This document shows positions 16,507-27,489 of a stretch of 42,705 nucleotides of DNA, in pieces; the stretch's first letter is position 1; every line of letters begins with the position of its first letter. The stretch covers positions 105,995 through 148,699 of the forward strand of contig DYLX01000001.1 in the NCBI GenBank assembly GCA_020721875.1, read 5' to 3'. The notes beneath the pieces are model-generated. The model was not told the origin of the DNA, did no database searches, and worked only from the letters and a program-made list of their open reading frames with translations. Source of the stretch: Leptospira biflexa (lineage in GTDB: Bacteria; Spirochaetota; Spirochaetia; Treponematales; Rectinemataceae). Both the position numbers and the translations under genes were made by a program.

Positions 16507-17671
16507 TAAAATCCTTTCCCAGAATAACGGTAATATTTGCCTTTCGCAGGCCTGGCAACGAGCCTGCATCTCCAAAATTTTTGCAGCCTATCGCCCCAGC
16601 GACCTGCTGGAACGCGCTCTTATCTCCATCATTGTCATACATTATGGTTTTCTCATAATCGAATGAAGGGGCGTTCCCCACAGAGACCACTTTGTAGCCA
16701 TAACTCTCGAAGAGTGTCGCGGCGGTGTTTGCGAGACCTTTTTCCCCTGAGCCATTGAGCACCTCGATGGTAACCACCGCTTTCTGCATTGTGCCGGAGT
16801 CTTCGGTGCCGAGAGCCTTCGCAGTCTGGCTTACGACATCACGTGCAAGTTCGCCATCGTAGTAGGGAAAGAGCAGCTTTCGGTCCTCGAAAGTCTTGAA
16901 TGACCCTGAAATAAACTGCGTCATAATCATGTCGACATCGATTTCAGCGAAGTACTTGAAGAGTTCCTCGCGGGTTCGCGTACTGAAATCGCTGCGGGGT
17001 TGAGACGCAATGAGTTTAAATCCACGACTTTTGCTCAGAGTGTCTGCCTCTTGCGCAAGCTGACTTAGCATGCTGAGGAGTAATTTTTGTTTTCTGCTGA
17101 TCTCTTCGGTATAGGTGCCGGCTGAAAGTGCGTACTGCAGATATTGGTTAGCCTTGTCGCCATCAAGCACAACTGATCCGCCGGGAAGCGAGACACCCTT
17201 CGCGGTCTCATCGCCCAAGACTGGATCGGGAATAAAAATCTGAACTCCTCCAAGAAGATCGATCGTCTTCGCGAGCGAAGCCTCATCGTATACAAGCCAG
17301 CCGTCTATGGGAAATTTTAAGTAATCGCCGATTTCCTTGACAAATCTCGCGGGGTTGTTCCTATCGTACACGGAATCAATACTGCTCATCTTGTCCGCGC
17401 TCTTGAGTATTATGCCCATAGATGGAGGAATATCCATGATGGCCGCCTTACGTCTCGACGGATACCAGATGAGAAGTTGGTTCGACACAGGCTGCTTATC
17501 CTTTTCGAATACGATGAGGATGTCCATGGCCTGATCTTTGCGTATCACAGCTGAGACGATGCCCTGCTGAGTGAGGCGCAGAATAAAAAATCCGCCTATC
17601 AATGCGATGGTGAGGATAATTGCCAGGGGAATAGCGCTCCGTTTGAGGATGCCCGATTTGAATGCGATCAT
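16481..17671 (-). CDS. LytR-CpsA-Psr family protein with C-terminal LytR_C domain
   Basis: About 396 residues. A single transmembrane segment (PLAIILTIALIGGFFIL) near the N-terminus is followed by an LCP domain (DILIVFEKDKQPVSN through LLGGVQIFIPD and GDKANQYLQYA) and a C-terminal LytR_C domain (VTIEVLNGSGEKGLANTAA). LCP enzymes transfer undecaprenyl-linked glycopolymers onto peptidoglycan or other acceptors. Several of the arginines typical of active LCP enzymes are not evident, so activity is uncertain. The ATG at 17671 is chosen because it makes an ATGA overlap with yqeK; the frame continues to 17752. It sits between yqeK and rsfS, as in treponemal genomes. Confidence 0.82.
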   Translation of the reverse strand: MIAFKSGILKRSAIPLAIILTIALIGGFFILRLTQQGIVSAVIRKDQAMDILIVFEKDKQPVSNQLLIWYPSRRKAAIMDIPPSMGIILKSADKMSSIDSVYDRNNPARFVKEIGDYLKFPIDGWLVYDEASLAKTIDLLGGVQIFIPDPVLGDETAKGVSLPGGSVVLDGDKANQYLQYALSAGTYTEEISRKQKLLLSMLSQLAQEADTLSKSRGFKLIASQPRSDFSTRTREELFKYFAEIDVDMIMTQFISGSFKTFEDRKLLFPYYDGELARDVVSQTAKALGTEDSGTMQKAVVTIEVLNGSGEKGLANTAATLFESYGYKVVSVGNAPSFDYEKTIMYDNDGDKSAFQQVAGAIGCKNFGDAGSLPGLRKANITVILGKDFNGRYCVGQ

Positions 17672-18282
17672 CTTGCCAATATCCTGTGGTACAGTTCTTG
17701 CGTATATGGGGCCAGGATTTTGCCTGATTCCGAAAACCAGCGCACAACGCAATCGACAGTATATGCGAAGAGATAGTCGAGATCGAGGCTCCCAAGCTTC
17801 TCTTCCGCATCCAGAGGACGCGACCGGCGAGGTTCGAGCTTGTCCGAGATATAAACAACTTTTGCGCAGTCGGACATCCGCTCATCTGCGATGCTGTGGA
17901 GGGCCACAGATTCGAGGATGGTTCTGTCGCGCACACCAAAATCTCTGTAGAGGATACAAGCAGCTGCGGGCCCGTGGATCATTTTTTCTCTAAAATTCCG
18001 GTCGGCAAGGAGCGCCTTCATCGATTCGTAGTTCCTGAGAAAATCGATCGCCTCCCATTCCTGCGCGACAAGTGCTTCTTGTGTCTCAGGACTCAATTCG
18101 CGGCACATATCGTGCGCGAGGCCTGCGACATAGCAGACGCGCTCATCAAGCGCGAAGCGACGCGCGAGCCCGGCTGCGGTGCGCGCAGTCGATTCACAAT
18201 GTGCCCAGCGCTTTGGGGTGAGCATGGCTCGGGTACGTGCGCTCACCGCGTCGGTAAGTTCAGTGTTGTCTGTATAGCCCAT
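17668..18282 (-). CDS. yqeK: YqeK-type HD domain hydrolase (Ap4A hydrolase)
   Basis: A 204-residue HD-superfamily protein. Metal-binding residues appear in order: H in WAHCESTARTA, AGLAHDMCRE (HD pair), HGPAAA and ALHSIADERMS, then VVYISDKLEPRR, which is diagnostic for YqeK. Family members hydrolyse diadenosine tetraphosphate symmetrically to ADP. It lies between nadD (23-bp overlap) and the LytR-type gene (ATGA overlap), the usual nadD-yqeK-rsfS neighbourhood. The start at 18282 lacks a clear ribosome-binding site, consistent with coupling to nadD. Confidence 0.92.
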   Translation of the reverse strand: MGYTDNTELTDAVSARTRAMLTPKRWAHCESTARTAAGLARRFALDERVCYVAGLAHDMCRELSPETQEALVAQEWEAIDFLRNYESMKALLADRNFREKMIHGPAAACILYRDFGVRDRTILESVALHSIADERMSDCAKVVYISDKLEPRRSRPLDAEEKLGSLDLDYLFAYTVDCVVRWFSESGKILAPYTQELYHRILAR

Positions 18283-18838
18283 AGGATTCGATAATGTTCC
18301 GAACTCCGGATGTTACGAGCGAACGCCACGCGCCGCCTGCCGCTACTCTGTCCCTTACGATGGTCGAAGACACCGCAACAATTACATTGTCGAGGTAACG
18401 GTGTCGATACGAAAGTGGCAGACGCTCTCCGTGGAGCCGGTGCGCTACGATTATATCGGCCATCTCCAGGATTCTCGAGGGGTTTTTCCATGTCTCCAGG
18501 AAATCCGGAGCGAGGTCGTCGCCAATTACAAGCCCGGGTTTCCCCTCGACTTCTTCGCGTGCAGCATAGAGGTCGAGGGTGTCGACCGTATAGGAGATAC
18601 CCTGCCTTGCGATCTCGCAGGTATCCACGAAGAGCGTGGGCCAACCCTCAATACACTGGCGCAACATCTCTAGGCGCAGATCCGATCCGGGATCGTCCTT
18701 CGGAATTTTATGCGGTGGGATAGAGGCGGGAATAAAGGCAATCCGATCGTAGGCACCCGTCGCCAACACCTCTTCAGCTAAAATAAGGTGGCCAATATGC
18801 GGGGGGTTGAAGGAACCACCGATAATCGCGACCTTCAT
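18260..18838 (-). CDS. nadD: Nicotinate-nucleotide adenylyltransferase
   Basis: Adenylates nicotinate mononucleotide in NAD synthesis. The 192-residue protein has the nucleotidyltransferase motif IGGSFNPPHIGHLILAEE at the N-terminus (the H-x-G-H element), FIPASIPPHK, and the C-terminal VSSTIVRDRV motif (family ISSTxIR) followed by VRNIIESYGLY. Its start overlaps the obgE stop by ATGA. Size and motifs are standard. Confidence 0.96.
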   Translation of the reverse strand: MKVAIIGGSFNPPHIGHLILAEEVLATGAYDRIAFIPASIPPHKIPKDDPGSDLRLEMLRQCIEGWPTLFVDTCEIARQGISYTVDTLDLYAAREEVEGKPGLVIGDDLAPDFLETWKNPSRILEMADIIVAHRLHGERLPLSYRHRYLDNVIVAVSSTIVRDRVAAGGAWRSLVTSGVRNIIESYGLYRQH

Positions 18839-19944
18839 GTGCGCGGTTCCTCATCGTCAAACGCAACTTCATCAAAGAGCGGTTCTTCCTCCTCGGCCTC
18901 CAATGCCTCTCCCGCCTCTTTCGCTTCAAACGCGATTACTTGCTCGAAAAATGATTGTTTCACGGCATCAAGACCAAAGTCTGAAATAACCGAGATACCA
19001 AAAATTGTTTCTTCTGGGAAGCTGGCCTTGAATTCTTCGTAGTGCTCCTCAGACTCTGGAAGATCCATCTTTGTTCCAAGGAGGATCCGTGGCTTGCGCG
19101 CGAGCGTGGGCGAGAATTGCTCGAGCTCGTTGAGAAGCGTAGGAAAAGCGGTTTTCCAATTCTCATCCGAGAGATCTACCATAAATGCGAGGCAAGCGGT
19201 ACGTGAAATATGCTTTAAGAAACGCAAACCAAGACCTGCGCCCTCGTGCGCACCCTCGATGATGCCCGGGATATCGGCAATAATGAGGTCGCGCTCGTTG
19301 ACCCTGAGCACGCCGAGATTTGGGATCTTCGTGGTGAAGGGATACGAGGCGATCTTTGGGCGGGCATTGGTAAAATAGTCGAGGAGGCTTGATTTACCCG
19401 CATTGGGAAAGCCGACGAGTCCAATGTCTGCGATAAGGCTCAGTTCGATCTTTAACTTTCTTTCCCGCCCAGGCTGACCAGGCTGTGCGTAGCGTGGTGC
19501 CTGGTTGACGGAATTCTTAAAGCGTGTATTGCCCCAACCGCCCTTCCCGCCTTTAAGGAATATCCACCGCGCATTCTCTGCATTTAACACGCTCGCCGAT
19601 TGTTGAGCGCGTGGATTGAAATCCATTAAAATTTCATTTGTGATGGCATCTTTAATGATCGTTCCAGGCGGAACTTCAATGACAATATCTTCACCATCGC
19701 GGCCGTGCATGTTTTTACCCATACCAGGCTGGCCATTCTGAGCTCTAAACACTTGCTTGTAGCGGAGATACGCGAGTGTTCTTAGGTTGCGCTTCACCTC
19801 GAATATAACATCGCCGCCTCGTCCGCCGTCTCCACCCGCAGGACCACCCATGGGGATAAATTTTTCACGCCTGAAGGCGACACATCCATCGCCGCCCTTA
19901 CCGCTCGCCACAGTGATAGTCGCTTCATCGGCGAATTTGATCAC
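18835..19944 (-). CDS. obgE: Obg family GTPase
   Basis: A ribosome-assembly GTPase of the 50S subunit. Residues 1-158 form the glycine-rich Obg fold (ASGKGGDGCVAFRREKFIP; GGPAGGDGGRGGDV). The G domain has G1 GFPNAGKSSLLDYF, switch II DIPGIIEGAHEGAGLGLRFL, and GTKMDLPE. The C-terminal OCT domain seen in Bacillus Obg is missing; instead there is a short acidic tail (EAEEEEPLFDEVAFDDEEP). At 369 residues it is on the short side. The start is GTG at 19944 with AAGGGAG upstream. It lies just below the rpmA terminator. Confidence 0.97.
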   Translation of the reverse strand: MIKFADEATITVASGKGGDGCVAFRREKFIPMGGPAGGDGGRGGDVIFEVKRNLRTLAYLRYKQVFRAQNGQPGMGKNMHGRDGEDIVIEVPPGTIIKDAITNEILMDFNPRAQQSASVLNAENARWIFLKGGKGGWGNTRFKNSVNQAPRYAQPGQPGRERKLKIELSLIADIGLVGFPNAGKSSLLDYFTNARPKIASYPFTTKIPNLGVLRVNERDLIIADIPGIIEGAHEGAGLGLRFLKHISRTACLAFMVDLSDENWKTAFPTLLNELEQFSPTLARKPRILLGTKMDLPESEEHYEEFKASFPEETIFGISVISDFGLDAVKQSFFEQVIAFEAKEAGEALEAEEEEPLFDEVAFDDEEPRT

Positions 19945-19978
19945 AGAACACTCCCTTGTAGAGATACCTCAGCATAAT

Positions 19979-20010
19979 AAAAAACCGCCCCTCATGCTAC
20001 GGGAGCGGTT
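19979..20010 (-). terminator. Terminator between rpmA and obgE
   Basis: On the - strand: a stem of 6 bp plus 3 bp with one bulged base (19983-19991 with 20001-20010), followed by a run of U. It probably limits read-through from the L21/L27 genes into obgE. Confidence 0.85.
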
Positions 20011-20036
20011 GCCAACTCGTAAGAGAATCACCAATT

Positions 20037-20282
20037 TTAGGCTTGAACGATGGGCTCCACATCGACAATCTTCTTGCCCCTGAACTCGCGGTACTGCACG
20101 GTTCCATCCACAAGCGCGAAGAGCGTGTCATCCTTGCCCATACCGACATTCTTGCCTGCATTGATGCGAGAGCCGCGCTGGCGAACGATGATCGTTCCCG
20201 CGTTGATCAGCTGGCTTCCGTACGCCTTAACTCCAAGATGCTGAGGATTTGAATCGCGACCATTTACACCTTTGTGTGGCAT
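20037..20282 (-). CDS. rpmA: 50S ribosomal protein L27
   Basis: A ribosomal protein near the peptidyl-transferase centre. The 81-residue protein matches L27 from [16 protein letters not shown] through [30 protein letters not shown] to the C-terminus. The N-terminal arm is only MPHKGV before NGRDSNP; the usual Gly/Ser-rich AHKKGGGSSR type arm is shortened by about four residues. There is no Prp protease gene between rplU and rpmA (29-bp gap), and no Firmicute-type cleavable extension. Confidence 0.97.
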   Translation of the reverse strand: MPHKGVNGRDSNPQHLGVKAYGSQLINAGTIIVRQRGSRINAGKNVGMGKDDTLFALVDGTVQYREFRGKKIVDVEPIVQA

Positions 20283-20311
20283 TGCTCATTCCTCCGGTTG
20301 TATAGAACGCC

Positions 20312-20623
20312 TCAGGCGCCCACAATTTCGTTCACCGTAACCACGGTGTAAGGCTGTCGGTGACCATGCGTCCTGCGGTAGCCTTTCTTTGGCATATATT
20401 TGAATACGACGACCTTGTCGTCCTTCATCTCTTCTTTTACTGTAGCTTTGATCGAGGCGCCTGCAACATACGGTGTTCCAACTTGGATCTTCTCTCCCCC
20501 GAGAAGGACGACTTTCTCAAATACCACAGAGTCACCAGGATTCGCATTGAACCGATCGACAATAAGATTCTTGCCCATCTCGGCGTGATATTGCTTTCCA
20601 TTGATTTCAACAACTGCGTACAT
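20312..20623 (-). CDS. rplU: 50S ribosomal protein L21
   Basis: Binds 23S rRNA domain I. The chosen ATG at 20623 gives the canonical MYAVVEINGKQYHAEMGKNL start and a 103-residue protein, the same length as Escherichia coli L21. GAGG lies nine bases upstream. Two upstream in-frame ATGs (20638, 20629) are less likely. The C-terminal KYMPKKGYRRTHGHRQPYT matches the L21 signature. It is the first gene of the rplU-rpmA transcript. Confidence 0.97.
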   Translation of the reverse strand: MYAVVEINGKQYHAEMGKNLIVDRFNANPGDSVVFEKVVLLGGEKIQVGTPYVAGASIKATVKEEMKDDKVVVFKYMPKKGYRRTHGHRQPYTVVTVNEIVGA

Positions 20624-20661
20624 ATTCATTATCCTCATACAATGTTCATGTTAGGCCCATT

Positions 20662-20691
20662 TTTATACACTTTATCCTGCGGTTGTGTCAA
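20662..20691 (-). promoter_or_regulatory. Promoter of rplU-rpmA
   Basis: On the - strand TTGACA (20691-20686), 18 bp, TATAAA (20667-20662). The predicted start lies near 20655, leaving a leader of about 32 bases to the rplU ATG. Confidence 0.75.
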
Positions 20692-20713
20692 CAGGCGTTC
20701 ATTCCTCTCAGTC

Positions 20714-22489
20714 TTACATGGCTTCAAGGAAAGGCAGGCAGAGAAGCTCGCTCACTTTTTGCAGCGATTTCTTGACTATCCGCACCATCTCAAGCCTCGT
20801 CGCGGAAACATTAGGATCTTCATTATTGAGTACGGGATTGTCCCTATACCATGCTGAAAATTCGCTTGAAAGCACGTGCGCGTATCCCGCGAGCATCGAC
20901 GGATCTTTATTTTTCGCGGCTTGCTCGATCGTCGCCGAAAGTTCAAGGAGCATTCTCGCGAGCATCCAGTCTGCGTCGCCCTTGAGGAAGGTAGGGCTGA
21001 CAGATCCGAGGGATGCGTTGCCCTCGCCCGCTTCGTACTTGCGGAGAATAGAACTCGCTCGAGCGCCCATGTATTGAATGTAGGGGCCTGTATCGCCCGT
21101 GAATGAGAGCGATTGTTCAGGGTTGTAGAGCATATCTTTGATTGGTGAGACCTGGAGAAGAAAATAGTGCAGCGCCCCCAGCGCGATCTCTTCAGAAACA
21201 GCACCAAGGTCGCCCACCGCTTCGGCCCTCCCTTTCTCGGCGATCTCTTTTGCGGCAAGTTTTGCAAGTTCATCGATGAGATCGTCGGCGTCCACCACCG
21301 TGCCCTCGCGTGTCTTCATTCTGCCTGAGGGGAGGTTCACGAGGCCGTAGGAGAGATGGTAAAGTCTCTCAGCCCACGAGTAACCAAGACGTTTCAACAC
21401 CTCGAAAAGAACCTTGAAGTGGTACTGCTGCTCCGAGGCAACCACGTACACGAGCTCGTCGAAGGGCCAGGTCTCGTACCGCATAATGGCTGTTCCAATA
21501 TCCTGAGTGATGTAGATGCTGGTGCCGTCTTTCCGTAGAAGAACTTTTTTGCCAAGGCCGAGGTCCTCGAGATCGATCCAGATTGCTCCGTCTTCGCCGT
21601 AAAAAAAAATACCACGCTTAAGTCCCTCGAGCACCTCTTTTTTGCCCAAGGTATAAGTCTCGTGCTCGAAGTGAAACTCATCAAAACTCACCCGCTGCCT
21701 GGCATAGGTGGCGAGTATGCCATTCACAGCCCAGTCGTTCATCTTCTTCCAGAGAGCCACTACCTCGGGGTCGCCGGCCTCCCACTTCTGCAAAAGTACC
21801 TGAGCTTTTTCTTCAGCCTTGGGATCTTCCTCTTTGAGCTTATTAAAGAGCACATAGTACTTGCCTACGAAATGGTCGCTCTTAAGGCCTTCATTTTCGG
21901 GCGTGCGCCCCTCACCGTAAGCCAGATACGCGAGCATCGACTTGCAGATGTGTATGCCCCTGTCGTTGATAAGGTTGACCTTCTTCACCTCAGCGCCTGC
22001 TGCCTTCATGATCCTTGAGAGAGACTCGCCGAGTACGTTGTTCCGGAGATGGCCAAGATGGAGTGGTTTGTTCGTATTAGGACAGGAGAACTCGATCATT
22101 ATCTTCTGACCATTGAACGCATCGCTACTACCCCACTCAGCACGCTGCGCGCGATCGAGCAAGTTGCGGACAGCGTTCAACCTATCGAGAAAAATATTGA
22201 CATAAGGACCCGTTGCTTTCATTTCTCCCGGCCAGTCCTTGAGAGCAACCGGCGCAGTACCCGAGGTGTTACGTGCAGAAAGCTCCAGCGCGATCTGCTG
22301 GGGAGCCATACGGAGCTTCTTTGAGTAGACAAACATGGGAAAACCGATATCTCCGAGTTCTGGCTTGGGAGGCTTTTCCGCGATAATCTCTTGTTCGCTG
22401 AAGGTCAGACCGGCCAAACCCTTCGATTCAGCGAGATTATTCAATTCCGCCGCGAGCGCGCGCTTCCACGCATCAACATAGTGTTCCAT
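20714..22489 (-). CDS. argS: Arginyl-tRNA synthetase
   Basis: Class I aminoacyl-tRNA synthetase, 591 residues. It has an N-terminal Arg-tRNA synthetase N domain, the HIGH-type motif CPNTNKPLHLGHLRNN at about 130-145, the catalytic core with YITQDIGTAI and YVVASEQQYHF, the KMSK-region equivalent LPSGRMKTREGTVV, and a DALR anticodon-binding domain near the C-terminus (ARASSILRKYEAGEG). It lies 21 bp downstream of the DUF167 gene and belongs to the ligA-DUF167-argS run. Confidence 0.97.
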   Translation of the reverse strand: MEHYVDAWKRALAAELNNLAESKGLAGLTFSEQEIIAEKPPKPELGDIGFPMFVYSKKLRMAPQQIALELSARNTSGTAPVALKDWPGEMKATGPYVNIFLDRLNAVRNLLDRAQRAEWGSSDAFNGQKIMIEFSCPNTNKPLHLGHLRNNVLGESLSRIMKAAGAEVKKVNLINDRGIHICKSMLAYLAYGEGRTPENEGLKSDHFVGKYYVLFNKLKEEDPKAEEKAQVLLQKWEAGDPEVVALWKKMNDWAVNGILATYARQRVSFDEFHFEHETYTLGKKEVLEGLKRGIFFYGEDGAIWIDLEDLGLGKKVLLRKDGTSIYITQDIGTAIMRYETWPFDELVYVVASEQQYHFKVLFEVLKRLGYSWAERLYHLSYGLVNLPSGRMKTREGTVVDADDLIDELAKLAAKEIAEKGRAEAVGDLGAVSEEIALGALHYFLLQVSPIKDMLYNPEQSLSFTGDTGPYIQYMGARASSILRKYEAGEGNASLGSVSPTFLKGDADWMLARMLLELSATIEQAAKNKDPSMLAGYAHVLSSEFSAWYRDNPVLNNEDPNVSATRLEMVRIVKKSLQKVSELLCLPFLEAM

Positions 22490-22510
22490 CAGAAGAGAGT
22501 TATACCGGTT

Positions 22511-24779
<2,269 letters not shown>

Positions 24780-24838
24780 AATATCCACCAGCATTTCTAG
24801 AGGATTTCTGATTCCTGCTGACGCGCGAATAATGAGTA

Positions 24839-24847
24839 TGCTATGCT
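24839..24847 (+). promoter_or_regulatory. Extended -10 promoter of the NusG-paralogue operon
   Basis: TGCTATGCT combines a TGn extension with -10 box TATGCT (24842-24847), 6 bp before the ATG at 24854. No good -35 is present. The mRNA would be leaderless. Confidence 0.4.
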
Positions 24848-24853
24848 CGCACT

Positions 24854-25399
24854 ATGCAGTATTTTGCGATTCAAATCGTGACTCGCAGGGAAGATGACTG
24901 GCTCAAGCAAATCGAACGCCGGCTTTCCGGAGTTCGATTCCACAAAATAATGAAAAAAATGTTCATTCGCAGGCACGGGAAAACAAAACTTGAAGAATCA
25001 CCCGTATTCCCCGGCTATATCTTTTTTGAGTACGAGAGCGAGGATTTGCCACTCGATATCCTACACGTAATCCGGCACTCGCGATTCTTCATACGATTTC
25101 TCCCAAGCAACGAGTTGCCCCGTCCTTTGAACCTCAAAGACAGCGAGATCATTCGTCACTTTGTGCACTTTGGCAGCCTCATTCCGCCATCCCTGGTCAG
25201 ATTCGACGAGAACCAGAAAATCCGCGTTATTCAGGGTCCGTTGCAGGGAATTGAAGGCTTTATTGTAAAGGTTGATCGACGCAAGCGGCGGGTCAAAGTG
25301 AGGCTCACCATCGCAGACTCTGTGATGACCCTCGATCTCGCCTATGAAGTTCTTGAAATCGAAGAGACCTCAGCTGAGGGGAGCCATAAGATATCATGA
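24854..25399 (+). CDS. Specialised NusG paralogue (LoaP/RfaH/UpxY-like antiterminator)
   Basis: A 181-residue NusG-family protein. Residues 1-105 form an NGN domain (MQYFAIQIVTRREDDW; FPGYIFFEY at 52-60) and residues about 120-170 a KOW domain (IRVIQGPLQGIEGFIVKVDRRKRRVKV). The N-terminal half is basic and diverges from housekeeping NusG, and no secE or ribosomal genes are nearby, so this is a specialised paralogue. Such proteins bind RNA polymerase and promote read-through of long operons, often the one they sit in. Here the stop overlaps the next gene by ATGA. The ATG is the first in frame after a stop (24833-24835), with no Shine-Dalgarno sequence. Confidence 0.85.
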   Translation: MQYFAIQIVTRREDDWLKQIERRLSGVRFHKIMKKMFIRRHGKTKLEESPVFPGYIFFEYESEDLPLDILHVIRHSRFFIRFLPSNELPRPLNLKDSEIIRHFVHFGSLIPPSLVRFDENQKIRVIQGPLQGIEGFIVKVDRRKRRVKVRLTIADSVMTLDLAYEVLEIEETSAEGSHKIS

Positions 25400-27489
25400 G
25401 AAAGCACGAGTCCCTTCCCTTCGAACAGATTTCTGTTGCCGGCATGGTGTATGCATATATTATCCGTTCAGAGAAAGAAATCGGCCAGATACGCGGGATT
25501 ACTACACCGCCACTGCCAGAGGGTTATAGCCTTCTCACCGCCGATCAGCTGCCCTTTCATAATGAGCTCAACATCGGCGATATCACGATACCTCTCTTCG
25601 CCACAAAGACAGTCTCCTACCGAGGCGAAGCCGTTGGGCTTCTCATTGGGCCAAACCCGCTCATCGTTGAAGAGCTCGTCTCATTGACTGTGGTAGAATG
25701 CGAAGGAGTGCGCGAGCCTCGTTCAGACTGGCACACATTCTCTTCCGAACACATCGCCGCGAGAGTCGATTATATTCAAGCCGCATCAAAAGCGACCGAA
25801 TTGAACATAGAAGGTGACGAAACCCAATATTCCGGCGATAGTGCTGAAGAGATATTCGTGCACAATTCCTTTCTACGAATAGAACCGCACCCTTTCACCT
25901 TCCACAGCGGTTTAGGTGCTCTTGCCGAGTGGGACTACGATAAACTCAAGGTAGCCTGCCCAACGCTATGGCCTGAGCATGTGCGCACGTGCATTGCAAA
26001 GCTGATGAATGCGCAGGTTGGAGATATTGAAATAATCCAGATGCAGTTGCACGACAGCTCAGAACTTTATACCTGGTTCCCCTCGCTTCTCGCAGCGAGG
26101 GCTACCGCCGCAGCATGGGCTCTTAAAAAACCAGTCAAGCTGCTTATATCTCCCGCGAGAGAGAAGCATTTTTTACCCTATGTCCATGGCATCTCGATTC
26201 ATCTTGTGACTCGATGGTCGAAAAAGAACCACCGGCTCCTCAGCGCCGACTGCAGATTTGCAATCCCCATTGGCGCGTATTCCATTTTCGCGAAACTTTT
26301 GATAGAAAAAACAGCTCGCCTCGCGCTGGAGAGCATTCCCAATGCGAACCTTTCCGTAACCGGCATCGCTGTGAGAACCGAGGCCATTCCTATGGGCGCC
26401 ACAGAGTGCATTTCATCCGCCGCGATCTACAGCCTCTTTGAGGCGCACCTCGCCCAGGCAGCCCGAGAGATGGACATTAGTGTCATCGAGCTCTCGCAAA
26501 GAGTCTTTTCGGGTAATAGGTTCTCGGACACCGAGCCCAAATCACCGGAGCGACAACTTCTCGCGCTTCGTAGTGCGCAGGCGCTCCTTGCACGCAACGA
26601 TTTTTACCGTAAATATGCGGCCTATGAACAGATTTTCAAGCGAAACCCAGGCGGCAAAGAGGCGAAACTCCGCGCGCTTTCATTTTCGACAGCCTACCAG
26701 AATTCGCAGATTTACATGCCGTCTTCTGGTCAAAAGGTGCAGGTTCAGATCACCCTCGATAGAAATTTAAAGACTGTACTCGAAACGGACGCAGCGTATG
26801 GTTCTGAGCGCCTCAAACTATCGCTCCGCCAGCAGATCGCAAACAGCACTAAGACTCCGCTCTCGCACGTGGCGATTGAGGCGATGCAAGAACCACACAC
26901 GGGTACCATTCCCCTCATCTCATCCTCGGGAATCGCTCTCGTGAGCGACCTCGTGCGCCGCGCCGAAGAACGTATACAACGCATGCGCTTTCGCGAAGGT
27001 CTCCCGCTAAGTGTGCGCACCTTTTCCCTTATAAAACAACAATCCGAGCGCGATGCACCTCCCCGTAAAATCGCCTCTCACCCCTCCATCGGTTCGGCGA
27101 TTCTCGAAGTCGAGTACGATATGCTCACTTCGACTATCCAGAACATCAATTTGGACATATCGGTGTACGCCGGTAAAATTCTTTCGCCGAGTTCAGCGCG
27201 TTCTTCGCTACGAGCTTCCTGCGTAGAGGCGCTCCGAGCCTGCCTTATCGGCGCGTCGTCTGCACACTCCATTGTCACGCTTTATGACTCGGTTCTCGCG
27301 AGGAGCAAAATCAATGTGAGCCTCATTGAAGATGAAAAGGCGGTAATTGCGCGGCCGATAGGCAATCTTGCATACACTCTGATCCTGTCGTGCTTCCTCG
27401 GCGTGATCCAGCAGTTCGAATCGCCGCAGCGACTCGCCCTTCCCCTCAAGCCGGCCTCGCTCATGGTGAATATTGGAGCGCAATCATGA
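25396..27489 (+). CDS. Degenerate xanthine dehydrogenase-family molybdopterin-binding subunit
   Basis: A 697-residue protein recognisable as the large subunit of the XDH/CO-dehydrogenase family by order and partial motifs: an a/b-hammerhead N-terminus (TKTVSYRGEAVGLLIG), a remnant of the second-domain start (EPHPFTFHSGLGALAEWD, 163-180) and AARATAAAWALKKPVKLLISPAREK (about 234-256). The cofactor motifs are eroded. The GGGFGGK loop is replaced by DSSELY around 220-225, and the C-terminal G-x-G-E-P-P element with the catalytic Glu is not found (the end is LPLKPASLMVNIGAQS). It probably does not bind molybdenum cofactor in the normal way. ATGA overlaps join it to the NusG paralogue and to the Fe-S subunit. 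Function is unknown. Confidence 0.7.
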   Translation: MRKHESLPFEQISVAGMVYAYIIRSEKEIGQIRGITTPPLPEGYSLLTADQLPFHNELNIGDITIPLFATKTVSYRGEAVGLLIGPNPLIVEELVSLTVVECEGVREPRSDWHTFSSEHIAARVDYIQAASKATELNIEGDETQYSGDSAEEIFVHNSFLRIEPHPFTFHSGLGALAEWDYDKLKVACPTLWPEHVRTCIAKLMNAQVGDIEIIQMQLHDSSELYTWFPSLLAARATAAAWALKKPVKLLISPAREKHFLPYVHGISIHLVTRWSKKNHRLLSADCRFAIPIGAYSIFAKLLIEKTARLALESIPNANLSVTGIAVRTEAIPMGATECISSAAIYSLFEAHLAQAAREMDISVIELSQRVFSGNRFSDTEPKSPERQLLALRSAQALLARNDFYRKYAAYEQIFKRNPGGKEAKLRALSFSTAYQNSQIYMPSSGQKVQVQITLDRNLKTVLETDAAYGSERLKLSLRQQIANSTKTPLSHVAIEAMQEPHTGTIPLISSSGIALVSDLVRRAEERIQRMRFREGLPLSVRTFSLIKQQSERDAPPRKIASHPSIGSAILEVEYDMLTSTIQNINLDISVYAGKILSPSSARSSLRASCVEALRACLIGASSAHSIVTLYDSVLARSKINVSLIEDEKAVIARPIGNLAYTLILSCFLGVIQQFESPQRLALPLKPASLMVNIGAQS

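Noticed and set aside
17672..17752. Longer LytR-type N-terminus
   Set aside because: The ATG at 17671 makes an ATGA overlap with yqeK and directly precedes the membrane helix; the extension lies inside yqeK.
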